From contig NZ_PISM01000014.1 of NCBI RefSeq assembly GCF_002929225.1, forward strand, positions 124,001 to 188,000: 64,000 nt of DNA, read 5' to 3'. Source of the DNA: Stutzerimonas kunmingensis (lineage in GTDB: Bacteria; Pseudomonadota; Gammaproteobacteria; Pseudomonadales; Pseudomonadaceae). The notes beneath the pieces were generated by a model. The model had not been told where the DNA came from. It made no database searches and saw only the letters and a list, made by a program, of their open reading frames with translations. Below, in pieces: positions 1-9,907 of the stretch. The stretch's first letter is position 1. The number at the start of each line of letters is the position of its first letter. The translations under genes and the position numbers were made by a program.

Positions 1-1
1 G

Positions 2-613
2 AACCCGGGCCTCTGGCAGGGTCTGGGGGAGGTATTCACCCGACACGATGACGTGACCGCGTTGACCGAGGGCGACACCCCGCGGGCCAACAACGAGGCG
101 CTGGCCAGGGTCTATCACCTGGCGGCGGAGTTCGATCTGCCGGTGATGCTGCATTCCAACATCACCTCCAAGCGAGAGCGCAATCCGCTCTACCTGGTCG
201 AGCTGGAGGAGCCGCTGCGCAATCATCCGCATACGCGCTTTATCTGGGCTCATGCCGGAACCAGCATGGAGCTGCACCGACACCAGGAGAAGCTTGAATT
301 CCTGCACGATACGGTCAGCCGCCTGCTCGATGACTATCCGAATCTGTACATCGACCTTTCCTGGACCATGTTGCAACCTTATCTGCTGGACGAAGATAAG
401 CGTCCCGACCCGAAGTGGGTCGCGCTGGTGAAGCGGCATCCCAAGCGCTTCGTGATCGGCTCGGACGTGGTCGGCCATTTCGATAACCTGGCGACCGGCA
501 TGCACGCCTTCGCTCCCTTCCTCGATGCACTTCCAGCCTCCGTAGCGCAAGGCGTGGCGCAAGATAACTTTCTCGCGCTGCTCCCCCGCAAGCGTCAGGC
601 TGAGCTACGTTGA
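2..613 (+). CDS. Amidohydrolase-family protein, C-terminal part (5' end outside window)
   Basis: The reading frame is open from the first bases of the window, so the true start lies to the left; 203 residues are visible. The segment fits the C-terminal half of a metal-dependent TIM-barrel hydrolase (amidohydrolase_2-like). A strand with an internal His (PVMLHSN) is followed by WAHAG, a typical metal/substrate-binding His strand, and by a late Asp strand (FVIGSDVVG), the usual position of the catalytic Asp. No signal peptide can be judged because the N-terminus is missing. The substrate cannot be inferred. The next gene follows after 66 bases and looks independent. Confidence 0.75.
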   Translation, partial: NPGLWQGLGEVFTRHDDVTALTEGDTPRANNEALARVYHLAAEFDLPVMLHSNITSKRERNPLYLVELEEPLRNHPHTRFIWAHAGTSMELHRHQEKLEFLHDTVSRLLDDYPNLYIDLSWTMLQPYLLDEDKRPDPKWVALVKRHPKRFVIGSDVVGHFDNLATGMHAFAPFLDALPASVAQGVAQDNFLALLPRKRQAELR

Positions 614-679
614 GCGTCATGAGAATGTAATCGGGGCGTCATAACCTGCCTGCTTCGCAAACAGGAAGGAGCAGGTTCC

Positions 680-1147
680 ATGTCGTTCACTCGTTGGGCG
701 CTCGTCGCCATGGTACTGGGTGTGAGTTCGCCCGCAGCGCTGGCTCAGGTCGAGGTCGTGGGTGCCGTGGAGTATGGCGTGTTCGAAACCGTCAAAGAGG
801 ATTTCGAGCCAGGCGAGCGCGTGCTGACTCGTCGTGACCAGCCCATTCGCCAGACGACTGAGGTGCCGGCGCGGCTCGGAAGCAAGTTCGGCCTGCGCTA
901 TCGCCTCGCTGGTAAGCGCGAAGCCGATACGCCGCTGACTTTGCTATACCTGACGCCAGGTGTGGTGACACCCGATGGCAAGCGGCATGACAAGTTCGAG
1001 GTCGTGCAAGCGCTGGTGTCGGGCGCTGAAACGGACGTGATGGCATTCGAATTCACCGAGCCCCATGAGATTGTGGTCGGTCGATGGCATCTGATGGTGT
1101 TCCAGGGGGACCGCAAGTTGGCCGAGCAGATGTTCGACGTCCGGTGA
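680..1147 (+). CDS. Exported DUF3859-domain protein
   Basis: 155 residues. The N-terminus is a clear Sec signal peptide (hydrophobic core about residues 5-20, ending ALA-Q). The mature part is a small beta-rich domain that I recognise as DUF3859, found as a periplasmic protein of unknown function in pseudomonads. No catalytic motif is visible. An AGGAGC-like ribosome binding site precedes the ATG. It is followed directly by a stem-loop and then by a chemoreceptor gene with its own promoter, so it is probably monocistronic. Confidence 0.75.
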   Translation: MSFTRWALVAMVLGVSSPAALAQVEVVGAVEYGVFETVKEDFEPGERVLTRRDQPIRQTTEVPARLGSKFGLRYRLAGKREADTPLTLLYLTPGVVTPDGKRHDKFEVVQALVSGAETDVMAFEFTEPHEIVVGRWHLMVFQGDRKLAEQMFDVR

Positions 1148-1176
1148 TGGCCATCTTGTTAGGTCGAGATGGCCAT
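1147..1176 (+). terminator. Stem-loop immediately after the DUF3859 gene
   Basis: A perfect 10-bp inverted repeat, ATGGCCATCT and AGATGGCCAT, with a 10-base loop starts at the stop codon. No T-run follows, so this may be a weak or Rho-assisted terminator, or a 3' stabilising hairpin. Confidence 0.4.
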
Positions 1177-1229
1177 TCGAACCGTTAGTCGGGAGAGGGT
1201 CGAGCGGCGCAAAAAATTGGCGTCAAAGT

Positions 1230-1257
1230 TCAAGTGAGGGGCCAGGCCTTCCGATAA
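1230..1257 (+). promoter_or_regulatory. FliA (sigma-28) type flagellar/chemotaxis promoter
   Basis: TCAAG at 1230-1234, a 15-base spacer and TCCGATAA at 1250-1257 match the pseudomonad FliA pattern of TCAAG about 15 bases before GCCGATAA with one mismatch. It lies 53 bases before the ATG of a methyl-accepting chemotaxis protein, exactly where a FliA promoter would be expected. Read by eye; no matrix score was calculated. Confidence 0.65.
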
Positions 1258-1310
1258 CGGAGCAGGTCACGGTTTGTGGCTGTTCCGTTTTTCATGGAGA
1301 AGGTAGTCCC

Positions 1311-2936
1311 ATGTCGATTCGCTCGCTCACTATTGGTAAACGCTCAATACTGGGCTTCGGCCTGATTGGCCTGCTCGTCCTCTTCCTCGGCCTGTTCGCA
1401 CTGAACCAGATGGCCAACATGCGCAACGAGAGCAAGGAGGTCGATGAGAACTGGCTACCCAGCATCATGGCGCTTAGTGAACTCAACGTCACAGTAATGC
1501 GCATTCGAGCCAATACCCTGCGCCTGGCTCTGGCTGATGAGGCACAGATGGTGCAGGACACCGCCCAGCGCTTGACTCAGATGCGCAGCGAAGTGGCTCA
1601 ACGTGATGCCGATTACGCCAAGCGAGTAACTACGGCCGAAGAACGTGCTGCGTATGAACGCTTCAAGCAGAGCTTCGAACAGTACTTGCTGCTTCAGCAA
1701 CGTGTCGTCGAGCATGTGGTCCGCGGTGAGCGCGCCCAGGCCGTGACGATAATCAACGGCGAAATCAACGGGCACGCGGATAACGTGACTGCGTCACTGA
1801 ACCAGCTCCTGACCATCAACAGCGAGGAAGCCGGCGGGGCGGCGGATCGCGCGTCCGCACAATACGACACGGCGTTCAGCTGGGTGGTAGCGACGCTGGT
1901 GTTCGCTGCCGCTATCACCGTTACGCTGGCCTGGGTGTTCACCCGCAGCGTCGTGGGCCCGCTGGGAACTGCTGTTTCGGTAGCCGAGCGTATCGCTGGT
2001 GGTGATCTGACCGGCGATTTTGTGGTCGAGGGCAAGGACGAGCCGGCCCGCCTGCTGACATCACTGAAAGCCATGCAGGCCAATCTGCGCTCGACCATTC
2101 AGGGCATCGCCGACTCGTCCAATCAGCTTGCCTCGGCAGCCGAGGAGCTCAACGCGGTCACCGAAGACTCCACCCGCGGCCTGCACCAGCAGAACCACGA
2201 GATCGAACAAGCGGCTGCCGCCGTGAATGAGATGACCGCAGCCGTAGACGAAGTGGCGCGCAACGCGGTGGCTACCTCCGAGGCCTCCCAGGACTCCAAC
2301 GACACCGCACAGCGCGGGCGCAAGCAGGTGCTGCAGACAGTCGAGTCGATCAATCTGCTGGCGAGCGACGTGACCAACACCGCCGGAGAAGTGGAGCATC
2401 TGGCTGGTCAGGTGCGGGACATCAGCAAGGTGCTGGAAGTGATCCGCTCGATTGCCGAACAGACCAATCTGCTCGCGCTGAACGCCGCGATCGAGGCGGC
2501 TCGGGCTGGCGACGCCGGCCGCGGCTTTGCGGTGGTGGCCGACGAGGTACGTGCCTTGGCGCATCGTACTCAGCAGTCCACCGGTGAGATCGAGCAGATG
2601 ATTGGCAGCGTGCATCAGGGCACGGACAAGGCCGTGCACGCGATGCAATCGAGCAACGAGCGTGCCCGTACCACGTTGGAAATGGCTCGGGCGGCCGGCG
2701 AAGCTCTTGATGGCATCACCTCGGCGATCAGCCAGATCAGCGAGCGCAACCTGGTGATTGCCAGCGCCTCAGAAGAACAGGCTCAGGTCGCGCGGGAAGT
2801 GGATCGGAATCTGGTTAATATCCGTGACTTGTCGCTGCAGTCCTCGGCAGGTGCCAATCAGACGAGCGCGGCCAGTCAGGAACTGGCGCGCTTGGCCATC
2901 GACCTGAACGGTCTGGTGGCGCGCTTTCAGGTGTGA
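1311..2936 (+). CDS. Methyl-accepting chemotaxis protein
   Basis: 541-residue transmembrane chemoreceptor that would signal to CheA/CheW. The first membrane helix is at about residues 12-32. A periplasmic four-helix-bundle-type sensor domain follows to about 185, then a second helix at 185-208 and a HAMP domain at about 208-262. The long coiled-coil signalling domain contains the highly conserved hairpin tip ([20 protein letters not shown]). The C-terminus ends in ARFQV with no NWETF-like CheR tether. The ligand cannot be predicted. A FliA-type promoter lies just upstream, consistent with co-expression with motility genes. Confidence 0.93.
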   Translation: MSIRSLTIGKRSILGFGLIGLLVLFLGLFALNQMANMRNESKEVDENWLPSIMALSELNVTVMRIRANTLRLALADEAQMVQDTAQRLTQMRSEVAQRDADYAKRVTTAEERAAYERFKQSFEQYLLLQQRVVEHVVRGERAQAVTIINGEINGHADNVTASLNQLLTINSEEAGGAADRASAQYDTAFSWVVATLVFAAAITVTLAWVFTRSVVGPLGTAVSVAERIAGGDLTGDFVVEGKDEPARLLTSLKAMQANLRSTIQGIADSSNQLASAAEELNAVTEDSTRGLHQQNHEIEQAAAAVNEMTAAVDEVARNAVATSEASQDSNDTAQRGRKQVLQTVESINLLASDVTNTAGEVEHLAGQVRDISKVLEVIRSIAEQTNLLALNAAIEAARAGDAGRGFAVVADEVRALAHRTQQSTGEIEQMIGSVHQGTDKAVHAMQSSNERARTTLEMARAAGEALDGITSAISQISERNLVIASASEEQAQVAREVDRNLVNIRDLSLQSSAGANQTSAASQELARLAIDLNGLVARFQV

Positions 2937-3111
2937 CATGCGCTAGCCGCAATGGCGCCTTCCCGCCGTCTGTAGGCGCTTCAGCAGCCTCCTGTGCCCC
3001 CGTGACAGCACAACGCTGGGCATGGGCGGGAGAGCGGCGTACCATCCGGCGTTTTTCCATGGCAGGCACGGGCTGTTTCGGGCCGTACCTGCCGAGCTGC
3101 GAGATGCGCCC

Positions 3112-4350
3112 ATGTCCGATATGCCTCGATTCATTCGCTTCATCAGTCGTACCAGCCTCGTTGCCCAGATCGTCGCGGGCCTGGTGGCTGGCGCCTTGCT
3201 TGCGCTACTGCTGCCTGGCGCAGCAAAATCCGTAGCTCTTCTCGGTGATCTGTTCGTGCAGGCGCTCAAAGCGGTAGCACCGATTCTGGTGTTCGTGTTG
3301 GTGACCTCTTCACTGGCCAACCACAAGCGCGGCCAGCCTACCCATATCCGCCCCATCATCTTGTTGTACGCGCTCGGCACGCTGAGTGCGGCGGCCGTTG
3401 CCGTGCTGGCGAGCTTCATATTTCCAACCACGCTCACGCTGGTCAGCGGTGCTGCGGATGTAACGCCGCCGTCGGGCGTTGGGGCCGTATTGCAGACGCT
3501 GCTGTTCAATATCACGGCTAACCCGGTGCAGGCGCTGCTCGACGGCAACTTCATCGGCATCCTGGCCTGGGCCATCGGACTTGGCTTCGCCTTCCGTCAT
3601 GCACAAGAAAGCACCCGGCATCTGATCAGTGACCTTTCCGATGGCGTCACCTTGATCGTCAAGGTGGTCATCCGCTTCGCCCCGCTGGGGGTATTCGGGC
3701 TGGTAGCCGGCACGTTGGCCGAATCGGGCTTCGACGTGCTGCTGGGCTACATGCGGTTGTTGCTGGTGCTGGTCGGCGCGATGCTGTTCATGGCGTTGGT
3801 GATGAATCCGCTGATCGTGTTCTGGCAGATCCGTCGCAACCCGTATCCGCTGGTATTCGCCTGCCTGCGAGAAAGCGGTATCACGGCGTTCTTCACGCGC
3901 AGTTCCGCCGCGAACATTCCGGTGAACATGCAGCTCTGCCAGCGGCTCGGGCTGCACAAGGACACCTATTCGGTATCCATTCCGCTCGGGGCGACGATCA
4001 ACATGGGCGGCGCGGCGATCACCATCACGGTGCTCACCCTGGCGGCGGTCAACACTCTGGGTATCGAGGTGGATATCGCCACGGCGGTGCTGCTCAGCCT
4101 TCTGGCTGCGGTATGTGCCTGCGGTGCGTCGGGTGTCGCCGGTGGTTCGCTGCTGCTCATTCCGCTGGCGTGCAGCCTGTTTGGCATCTCCAATGACCTG
4201 GCGATGCAGGTGGTGGCCGTCGGCTTCATCATCGGGGTCGTCCAGGACTCGGCGGAAACCGCGCTCAACTCCTCTACCGATGTGCTGTTCACCGCCGCTT
4301 CATGTATCGCCCATGGCGATATCGATGGGGGCGCCGAGCGCCGGGTGTGA
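3112..4350 (+). CDS. sstT: Sodium/serine-threonine symporter SstT
   Basis: 412 residues, the usual SstT length, in the dicarboxylate/amino-acid:cation symporter (DAACS) family. Several membrane helices are visible from residue 15 onward. The family hallmarks are the serine-rich re-entrant loop ([11 protein letters not shown]) and the following NMGGAA motif. The ATG at 3112 is preferred over an in-frame upstream ATG at 3022, because the intervening 30 residues resemble no SstT leader. It takes up serine and threonine with sodium across the inner membrane. It converges on fabB with a shared terminator between them. Confidence 0.92.
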   Translation: MSDMPRFIRFISRTSLVAQIVAGLVAGALLALLLPGAAKSVALLGDLFVQALKAVAPILVFVLVTSSLANHKRGQPTHIRPIILLYALGTLSAAAVAVLASFIFPTTLTLVSGAADVTPPSGVGAVLQTLLFNITANPVQALLDGNFIGILAWAIGLGFAFRHAQESTRHLISDLSDGVTLIVKVVIRFAPLGVFGLVAGTLAESGFDVLLGYMRLLLVLVGAMLFMALVMNPLIVFWQIRRNPYPLVFACLRESGITAFFTRSSAANIPVNMQLCQRLGLHKDTYSVSIPLGATINMGGAAITITVLTLAAVNTLGIEVDIATAVLLSLLAAVCACGASGVAGGSLLLIPLACSLFGISNDLAMQVVAVGFIIGVVQDSAETALNSSTDVLFTAASCIAHGDIDGGAERRV

Positions 4351-4365
4351 CGGCGTTAGGTGGAA

Positions 4366-4399
4366 ACAAAAAACGGCGCCTAGGGCGCCGTTCTTGTTT
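4366..4399. terminator. Bidirectional terminator between sstT and fabB
   Basis: AACGGCGCC (4372-4380) and GGCGCCGTT (4384-4392) form a perfect 9-bp stem with a 3-base loop. It is flanked by an A-run on the left and a T-rich stretch on the right, so it can stop transcription from both converging genes. Confidence 0.9.
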
Positions 4400-4413
4400 G
4401 TCGCTAGTCAGAT

Positions 4414-5631
4414 TCAGCCTTTGTAGCGGCGCAGCACCAGCGTAGCGTTGGTGCCACCGAAGCCGAAGCTGTTGCTCATCACGGTGTCGAGCTGCACGTT
4501 CTCGCGGGTTTCGCGAAGAATCGGCATGTCGGCAACTTCCGGATCCAGCTCGTCGATGTTGGCCGAGCCGGCAATGAAGCTGCCTTCCATCATCAACATC
4601 GAGTAGATCGCTTCGTGAACGCCAGCGGCGCCCAGAGAGTGACCGGACAGGCTCTTGGTCGAGCTGATGGTCGGGATCTTGTCGCCGAACATGTTTCGCA
4701 CGGCCTTGATCTCGGCCACGTCGCCTACCGGCGTGGAGGTGCCGTGGGTGTTGAGGTAGTCGATGGTGGTATCGACGGTGGACATCGCCTGCTGCATGCA
4801 GCGCAGGGCGCCTTCGCCACTCGGGGCGACCATGTCGTAGCCGTCGGAAGTGGCGCCGTAGCCGACGATTTCCGCGTAGATCTTGGCGCCGCGCTTGAGG
4901 GCGTGCTCCAGCTCTTCGACCACCACCATGCCGCCGCCGCCTGCAATTACGAAACCGTCACGCTTGGCATCGTAGGCGCGGGAGGCTTTCTCCGGCGTAT
5001 CGTTGTACTGGCTGGACAGCGCACCCATGGCGTCGAACAGGCAGCTCTGGCTGTAATGCTCTTCCTCGCCGCCACCGGCGAAGACCACATCCTGCTTGCC
5101 CATCTGGATCTGTTCCATGGCATGGCCGATGCAATGCGCGCTGGTGGCGCAGGCCGAAGCGATGGAGTAGTTGATGCCCTTGATGCGGAACGGCGTGGCC
5201 AGGCAGGCGGATACCGTGCTGCTCATGGTGCGCGGCACGCGATATGGGCCAATGCGCTTGACGCCCTTGTCACGCAGGATGTCGATGGCTTCCATCTGGT
5301 TGATGGTCGAAGCACCACCAGAGCCGGCCACCAGGCCGATGCGCGGGTTGGAGATGTCATCGAGGGTGAAGCCGGCGTCTTTCACGGCCTGCTCCATTGC
5401 CAGATAGGCGTAGGCGGCAGCGTCACCCATGAAGCGCAGGACCTTGCGGTCGATCAGTTCTTCGAGGTTCAGGTTGACGGAACCGGAAACCTGGCTGCGC
5501 AACCCCATGTCCGCGTAGGACTGGTTGAAGCGAATGCCGGGGCGGCCGGCGCGCAGGTTGCCGGAGACGGTCTCTTTGTCATTACCCAGGCAAGAAACGA
5601 TACCCAGGCCAGTGATCACGACGCGACGCAT
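4414..5631 (-). CDS. fabB: 3-oxoacyl-[ACP] synthase I (FabB)
   Basis: 405 residues, matching FabB (E. coli 406). Condenses malonyl-ACP with acyl-ACP and is needed to elongate the cis-3-decenoyl branch of unsaturated fatty acid synthesis. The catalytic Cys sits in SACATSAHC near residue 163. The two active-site His are in THGTSTP and in [10 protein letters not shown], the latter also holding the conserved Lys. The ATG at 5631 has a good AAGGA site; a TTG five codons upstream overlaps fabA and is less likely. The start is 11 bases after the fabA stop, so the two are co-transcribed. Confidence 0.97.
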   Translation of the reverse strand: MRRVVITGLGIVSCLGNDKETVSGNLRAGRPGIRFNQSYADMGLRSQVSGSVNLNLEELIDRKVLRFMGDAAAYAYLAMEQAVKDAGFTLDDISNPRIGLVAGSGGASTINQMEAIDILRDKGVKRIGPYRVPRTMSSTVSACLATPFRIKGINYSIASACATSAHCIGHAMEQIQMGKQDVVFAGGGEEEHYSQSCLFDAMGALSSQYNDTPEKASRAYDAKRDGFVIAGGGGMVVVEELEHALKRGAKIYAEIVGYGATSDGYDMVAPSGEGALRCMQQAMSTVDTTIDYLNTHGTSTPVGDVAEIKAVRNMFGDKIPTISSTKSLSGHSLGAAGVHEAIYSMLMMEGSFIAGSANIDELDPEVADMPILRETRENVQLDTVMSNSFGFGGTNATLVLRRYKG

Positions 5632-5642
5632 GCGGATGTCCT

Positions 5643-6158
5643 TCAAAAGCTGTCGGTAGAGGTGAACAGGCCGACGCGCAAGCCTTCGGCACTATAGATC
5701 TCGCGGCCATCAACGCTGACGGTGCCATCGGCAATGCCGAGAATCAGCGAGCGGTTGATGGTGCGCTTGATGTGAATGTTGTAGGTGACTTTCTTGGCGG
5801 TCGGCAGAACCTGACCGAAGAACTTCACTTCGCCGGAGCCGAGGGCACGGCCACGGCCGGGGTTGCCCTGCCAGCCGAGGTAGAAGCCGACCAGTTGCCA
5901 CATAGCATCCAGGCCCAGGCAGCCGGGCATGACCGGATCGCCTTCGAAATGGCAAGCGAAAAACCAGAGATCAGGGTTGATGTCCAGTTCGGCGACCAGT
6001 TCGCCCTTGCCATACTTGCCGCCCACTTCACTGATGTGAACGATACGATCGACCATCAGCATGTTCGGCGCGGGCAGTTGCGCATTACCGGGACCGAAGA
6101 GTTCGCCGCGGCTGCAACGAAGCAGGTCTTCCCGAGTAAAGGCGTGTTGTTTGGTCAT
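5643..6158 (-). CDS. fabA: 3-hydroxydecanoyl-[ACP] dehydratase/isomerase (FabA)
   Basis: 171 residues, the standard FabA length. Dehydrates 3-hydroxydecanoyl-ACP and isomerises trans-2 to cis-3-decenoyl-ACP, the branch point to unsaturated fatty acids. His70 (in FFACHFEG) and Asp84 (in CLGLDAMWQ) fall at exactly the catalytic positions known from the E. coli enzyme. A GAGGAA ribosome binding site precedes the ATG. First gene of a leftward fabA-fabB operon, the usual pseudomonad arrangement. Confidence 0.97.
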   Translation of the reverse strand: MTKQHAFTREDLLRCSRGELFGPGNAQLPAPNMLMVDRIVHISEVGGKYGKGELVAELDINPDLWFFACHFEGDPVMPGCLGLDAMWQLVGFYLGWQGNPGRGRALGSGEVKFFGQVLPTAKKVTYNIHIKRTINRSLILGIADGTVSVDGREIYSAEGLRVGLFTSTDSF

Positions 6159-6588
6159 GCGTATTCCTCAATGGGCCCCTTGCGAAGGGCTTTGCTGCTT
6201 ACATACCGGGCCAGAATTCGAGGCCTGATCATCAAGACTAGTCATAGACTGCCGCGTTGTGGCTAAAGTCACAGCCCGCCAACAGCGACGCCATTCAACC
6301 CGTACCTGCGGCTGAACGCGCAAAGACAGAATTGGGCGGCTACTTTAACACTCCTTAACGGCGAACGAGGACCTTGCGACAGCGTGTCCTCTATAGACAA
6401 TCGTTGCAGTGACGGTTGCATGGCGTGAACGAATACCGATCCAAAGGCCCCCGGGAGGCTCTGGACTAGCCTTCGTGACGACTGTAACCAAATGATTTCA
6501 CTGGGCCCCGTAGTTGCGCTGGCCGCTGTGAAGATGAAACGTATAATGCCCGGCACTGCCATTTCGGATGGCCAACAACGGATTCCAC
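6159..6588. other. 430-base intergenic region between divergent fabA and gpsA
   Basis: No convincing coding sequence. It must hold the promoters for fabA (leftward) and gpsA (rightward). I see a TATAAT near the gpsA side, listed separately, and no clear operator palindrome for a FabR or DesT-type repressor. Confidence 0.5.
6542..6547 (+). promoter_or_regulatory. Consensus -10 element (TATAAT) upstream of gpsA
   Basis: A perfect TATAAT lies 41 bases before the gpsA ATG. No good -35 is found at 16-18 bases; the nearest TTGCGC is 22 bases upstream. The promoter call rests on the -10 box alone. Confidence 0.45.
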
Positions 6589-7611
6589 ATGACACGACAG
6601 CAACCCATCGCGGTACTCGGCGGCGGCAGTTTCGGTACCGCGATTGCCAATCTGCTGGCCGAGAATGGTCACCACGTCCTGCTCTGGATGCGCGATGCGG
6701 AGCAGGCCGAAAGTATCCGGACGCTGCGACAGAACCCGCGCTATCTGAAAGGCGTCGAGATCCTTGCGCAGGTCGAGCCGACCACCAATCTCTCGTCGAC
6801 CCTCGATGCCTGCGAGCTGATCTTCGTTGCGCTGCCGTCCAGCGCGCTGCGCCAGGCACTGCAGCCGTTCGCGGCGCAGCTCGGCGGCAAGATGCTGGTC
6901 AGTACCACCAAGGGCATCGAGGCTGACGGCTTCATGCTGATGAGCCAGATTCTCGAGCAGATCGCGCCGCAGGCGCGCATCGGCGTGTTGTCCGGACCGA
7001 ACCTGGCGCGTGAGGTGGCCGAGCACGCGCTGACCGCAACGGTCGTGGCAAGTCAGGACGAGGCGCTCTGCCGCAGCGTCCAGCAGGTGCTGCACGGCCG
7101 CACCTTCCGCGTCTACGCAAGCTCGGATCGCTTCGGCGTCGAGTTGGGTGGGGCGCTGAAGAATGTTTACGCGATCATGGCGGGTATGGCCGCAGCTCTG
7201 GGCATGGGTGAGAACACCCGTAGCATGCTTATCACCCGCGCTCTTGCGGAAATGACTCGTTTCGCCGTGAAGCTGGGCGCCAATCCCATGACCTTTCTCG
7301 GCCTGGCCGGAGTCGGCGACCTGATCGTCACCTGCACATCGCAGAAAAGCCGCAATTTCCAAGTGGGCTTTGCGCTCGGTGAAGGGCTCAGCCTTGATGA
7401 GGCGGTTTCCCGGCTGGGCGAGGTCGCGGAAGGCGTCAACACTATCAAGGTGCTCAAGTGCAAGGCCGAGGAGCTGCAGGTGTACATGCCGCTGGTCGCG
7501 GGTCTACATGCCATCCTGTTCGAGGGGCGTACGCTCGATCAGATCATCGGTGTGCTGATGCGTGGCGAGCCAAAGACCGATGTGGACTTCATTTCAACCG
7601 ACGGTTTCTGA
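6589..7611 (+). CDS. gpsA: Glycerol-3-phosphate dehydrogenase [NAD(P)+]
   Basis: 340 residues. Reduces dihydroxyacetone phosphate to sn-glycerol 3-phosphate for phospholipid synthesis in the cytoplasm. The N-terminal dinucleotide fold has GGGSFGTA near residue 12. The family's STTKGIE and SGPNLA segments follow, and the C-terminal domain carries the Lys-containing ELGGALKN stretch and GVGDLIVTC. The ATG at 6589 (MTRQQ) is chosen over an in-frame ATG at 6568 because it sits at the usual distance from the Rossmann motif. It is followed after 21 bases by DUF4389 and sixA in one direction, so the three may form an operon. Confidence 0.95.
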   Translation: MTRQQPIAVLGGGSFGTAIANLLAENGHHVLLWMRDAEQAESIRTLRQNPRYLKGVEILAQVEPTTNLSSTLDACELIFVALPSSALRQALQPFAAQLGGKMLVSTTKGIEADGFMLMSQILEQIAPQARIGVLSGPNLAREVAEHALTATVVASQDEALCRSVQQVLHGRTFRVYASSDRFGVELGGALKNVYAIMAGMAAALGMGENTRSMLITRALAEMTRFAVKLGANPMTFLGLAGVGDLIVTCTSQKSRNFQVGFALGEGLSLDEAVSRLGEVAEGVNTIKVLKCKAEELQVYMPLVAGLHAILFEGRTLDQIIGVLMRGEPKTDVDFISTDGF

Positions 7612-7632
7612 GCCGAGCGTAGGGGACATTCC

Positions 7633-7989
7633 ATGAGTCAATCGAACCAGGCAACGGATCGGGAATCGCTGATCCTGCGAGCCGTCTGGATGCTGATCTT
7701 CTTCTTCGTCTGGCAATTGGCCGAACTGGCCCTGCTAGTCGTCGTGGTGTTGCAGCTGGTAATGCGCCTAGTCAAGGGGTACCCGGACTCCAGCCTGCAG
7801 GGCTTTGGCGACAGCCTCAGCCAGTACATCGCGCAGATTGGCCGTTTCGCCACCTTCAATACCGAACGCAAGCCCTGGCCGCTTTCGGACTGGCCGACCC
7901 CGCGTCCGGCGGATGTCGAGCTGACCACCCCGGCTCCGCCCGTTGCGCCGCACGAGCCGAAGGACTCCCAGCAGGGTCCGACGGCATGA
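7633..7989 (+). CDS. DUF4389-domain membrane protein
   Basis: 118 residues with one long, or two closely spaced, hydrophobic helices (about residues 17-45) rich in Leu, Val and Phe, followed by a Pro-rich polar tail. I recognise the DUF4389 pattern; function unknown. The stop overlaps the sixA start (ATGA), indicating translational coupling. A link with SixA is suggested only by this overlap. Confidence 0.8.
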   Translation: MSQSNQATDRESLILRAVWMLIFFFVWQLAELALLVVVVLQLVMRLVKGYPDSSLQGFGDSLSQYIAQIGRFATFNTERKPWPLSDWPTPRPADVELTTPAPPVAPHEPKDSQQGPTA

Positions 7990-8444
7990 AGCTGTGGCTG
8001 CTACGACACGGCGAAGCCGAACCCCGTGCGCGCACCGATGCGGAGCGCAACCTGACCGAGGGAGGGCGCCGCGACGTGCGGCGCAGCGCCACTTTTCTTC
8101 GCGGCAAGCCGCTGCAAACGATTCTGGTCAGTCCGTTCCAGCGCGCGCAGCAGACTGCGGATGAGGTGCGCAAGGCTCTCGGCTTCGTCGGCCAGTGTGA
8201 GACGGTTGACTGGGCGACACCGGAATCCGATCTTGCCGAGGCATTGCGGCAGCTCGATCTGCGCGGCGAAAGCGATCTGCTACTGGTTACCCACCAGCCC
8301 TTCGTCGGCAATCTTGCCGGCTGGCTGGTGAACGGCAACTATGCGGAGCCTGTGCCGATGGCGACAGCGTCCCTGGCGGAGCTGGAGGGTGAGGCAATTG
8401 CCGGAGGGCTGATGCGGCTGGTGTCCTTGCGTCACGTTGGTTAG
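7986..8444 (+). CDS. sixA: Phosphohistidine phosphatase SixA
   Basis: 152 residues in the histidine phosphatase superfamily. The RHG signature (LLRHGEAE) is at residues 7-9, with His8 the nucleophile. LTEGGRRD and a second catalytic His in VTHQPFVG follow. E. coli SixA dephosphorylates a phosphohistidine of the nitrogen PTS protein NPr or of ArcB, so a signalling role is inferred here. It overlaps the upstream DUF4389 gene by 4 bases. Confidence 0.88.
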   Translation: MKLWLLRHGEAEPRARTDAERNLTEGGRRDVRRSATFLRGKPLQTILVSPFQRAQQTADEVRKALGFVGQCETVDWATPESDLAEALRQLDLRGESDLLLVTHQPFVGNLAGWLVNGNYAEPVPMATASLAELEGEAIAGGLMRLVSLRHVG

Positions 8445-8491
8445 GGTTGACCGGTCCGCCAGGCTGTTTTGCTCACGGCGGCACATCAATC

Positions 8492-8502
8492 AAGAACAAC
8501 AA
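8492..8502 (+). promoter_or_regulatory. A-rich Hfq/Crc-type motif before the thioesterase gene
   Basis: AAGAACAACAA contains two overlapping AANAANAA matches, the pattern bound by Hfq-Crc in pseudomonad catabolite repression. It lies 8 bases before the AGGAG ribosome binding site, where binding could block translation initiation. Confidence 0.5.
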
Positions 8503-8523
8503 TAGACGTCAGGAGTATGCGCC

Positions 8524-8967
8524 TTGAGTATCTGGCACCGTCAGCCCAACCTGGAAGAGCTTCACAGCACCCGCAAGAACACCATCACCGAATTGCTGGA
8601 CATCCGCTTCGAGACCTTCGATGACTCGTCCATCACCGCCAGCATGCCGGTCGATGCACGCACCCATCAGCCTTACGGCCTGCTTCATGGCGGTGCCTCT
8701 GTAGTGCTGGCTGAAACCCTCGGTTCGATGGCCAGCTATCACTGCATCGACAGCAGCAAGTTCTATTGCGTTGGCCTCGAAGTGAACGCCAACCATCTGC
8801 GCGGTTTGCGCAGCGGGCGCGTGACAGGCGTATGCCGGCCGGTGCACCTGGGACGCTCGACCCATGTCTGGGATATCCGTCTCAGCGGCGAGGACGGCAA
8901 GCCAAGCTGCATTTCACGTTTGACCGTCGCGATCGTGCCGCTGGAAAAAGGCGCTCCGGCGGGCTGA
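8524..8967 (+). CDS. Hotdog-fold acyl-CoA thioesterase (PaaI/YdiI-like)
   Basis: 147 residues, one hotdog domain. The motif QPYGLLHGGASVVLAET holds the conserved HGG and the catalytic Glu of the PaaI/YdiI thioesterases. These hydrolyse aryl- or acyl-CoA; the precise substrate is unknown. Translation probably starts at TTG 8524, which has AGGAG eight bases upstream. An ATG at 8517 between them is in a different frame. An A-rich AANAANAA tract just upstream suggests control by Hfq/Crc. Confidence 0.82.
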   Translation: MSIWHRQPNLEELHSTRKNTITELLDIRFETFDDSSITASMPVDARTHQPYGLLHGGASVVLAETLGSMASYHCIDSSKFYCVGLEVNANHLRGLRSGRVTGVCRPVHLGRSTHVWDIRLSGEDGKPSCISRLTVAIVPLEKGAPAG

Positions 8968-9094
8968 CAACAAACCTGGAGCATTGCGGCCTGCTGATTG
9001 GCCTGAATGCCCTCCATTCGGCAGGGCTATGGCGATTGCCGCCTGCCGAGACCTGCCAGACAATGAGGCTTCAGTCTGTCCGGCAATGCCTTCC

Positions 9095-9907
9095 ATGTCG
9101 CAACGCATCTTCTTCGCCCACGCCAATGGCTTTCCCTCGGCCACTTATCGCAAGCTGTTCGACGCCCTGGCGCCGGAATACCGGGTCACGCACATGGACC
9201 GCCATGGGCACGACCCGCGCTTTCCGGTCGACGATAACTGGAACAACCTGCTCGACGAGTTGTTCGAGCAGCTCGATCGATTGCACGAGCCGGTGTGGGG
9301 GGTAGGGCATTCGTTCGGTGGCATGCTGCATTACCGCGCCGCGCTGCTGCGCCCGGACCTGTACCACGGGGTCGTCATGCTGGATTCGCCGATACCGACC
9401 TGGTTCGACCAGACGCTGATCTGGGCGGCCAAGCGCCTCGGTTTCATCGACCGGCTGACGCCGGCTGGTCGTACGCTGGGACGGCGCGAACAGTTCGCCA
9501 GTGTCGAAGAGGCACGCGCCTATTTCGCCGGCAAAGCCCTGTTCAGCAGCTTTGATCCGGAATGCCTCGAAGCCTATATCGAGCATGGTCTGGAGCCTGT
9601 GGGGCAGGGGGTGCGCCTGCGTTTCGATCCGCAGACCGAAATCAGCATCTATCGCAGCGTGCCGCATCTCACTCCCGGTTGGCCGCCGGCCTTGAAGATT
9701 CCGCTGGCGATGATTCGCGGGCGCGATAGTCGTGTCGTGCTGCCGCATCATGGTTATCTGCTGCGGCTGATGTCGCGTGGCGAAGCGCATACCTTGCCAG
9801 GAGGCCACATGTTTCCGTTCGAACAGCCGCAGCAGACTGCGGAAAAGCTGCGTGAACTGCTTGGCCGCTGGGGCAGCTATACCGAGCTTTCCAAGGGGGC
9901 TGCATGA
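9095..9907 (+). CDS. Alpha/beta hydrolase
   Basis: 270 residues in the alpha/beta hydrolase fold. An early strand and oxyanion region (FFAHANGFPSATY) precede the nucleophile elbow GHSFGG, and the catalytic His is in GGHMFPFE near the C-terminus. The acid is probably in the RGRDSRVV loop. The ATG at 9095 starts right at the first beta strand; an in-frame ATG at 8984 would add 37 unfamiliar residues. Overlaps the next hydrolase gene by 4 bases (ATGA), so the two are coupled. The substrate is unknown; an esterase or lipase-like activity is typical of the family. Confidence 0.82.
   Translation: MSQRIFFAHANGFPSATYRKLFDALAPEYRVTHMDRHGHDPRFPVDDNWNNLLDELFEQLDRLHEPVWGVGHSFGGMLHYRAALLRPDLYHGVVMLDSPIPTWFDQTLIWAAKRLGFIDRLTPAGRTLGRREQFASVEEARAYFAGKALFSSFDPECLEAYIEHGLEPVGQGVRLRFDPQTEISIYRSVPHLTPGWPPALKIPLAMIRGRDSRVVLPHHGYLLRLMSRGEAHTLPGGHMFPFEQPQQTAEKLRELLGRWGSYTELSKGAA

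Noticed and set aside
8517..8519. ATG as start of the thioesterase
   Set aside because: It is in a different frame from the hotdog domain; the TTG at 8524 is in frame with AGGAG eight bases upstream.
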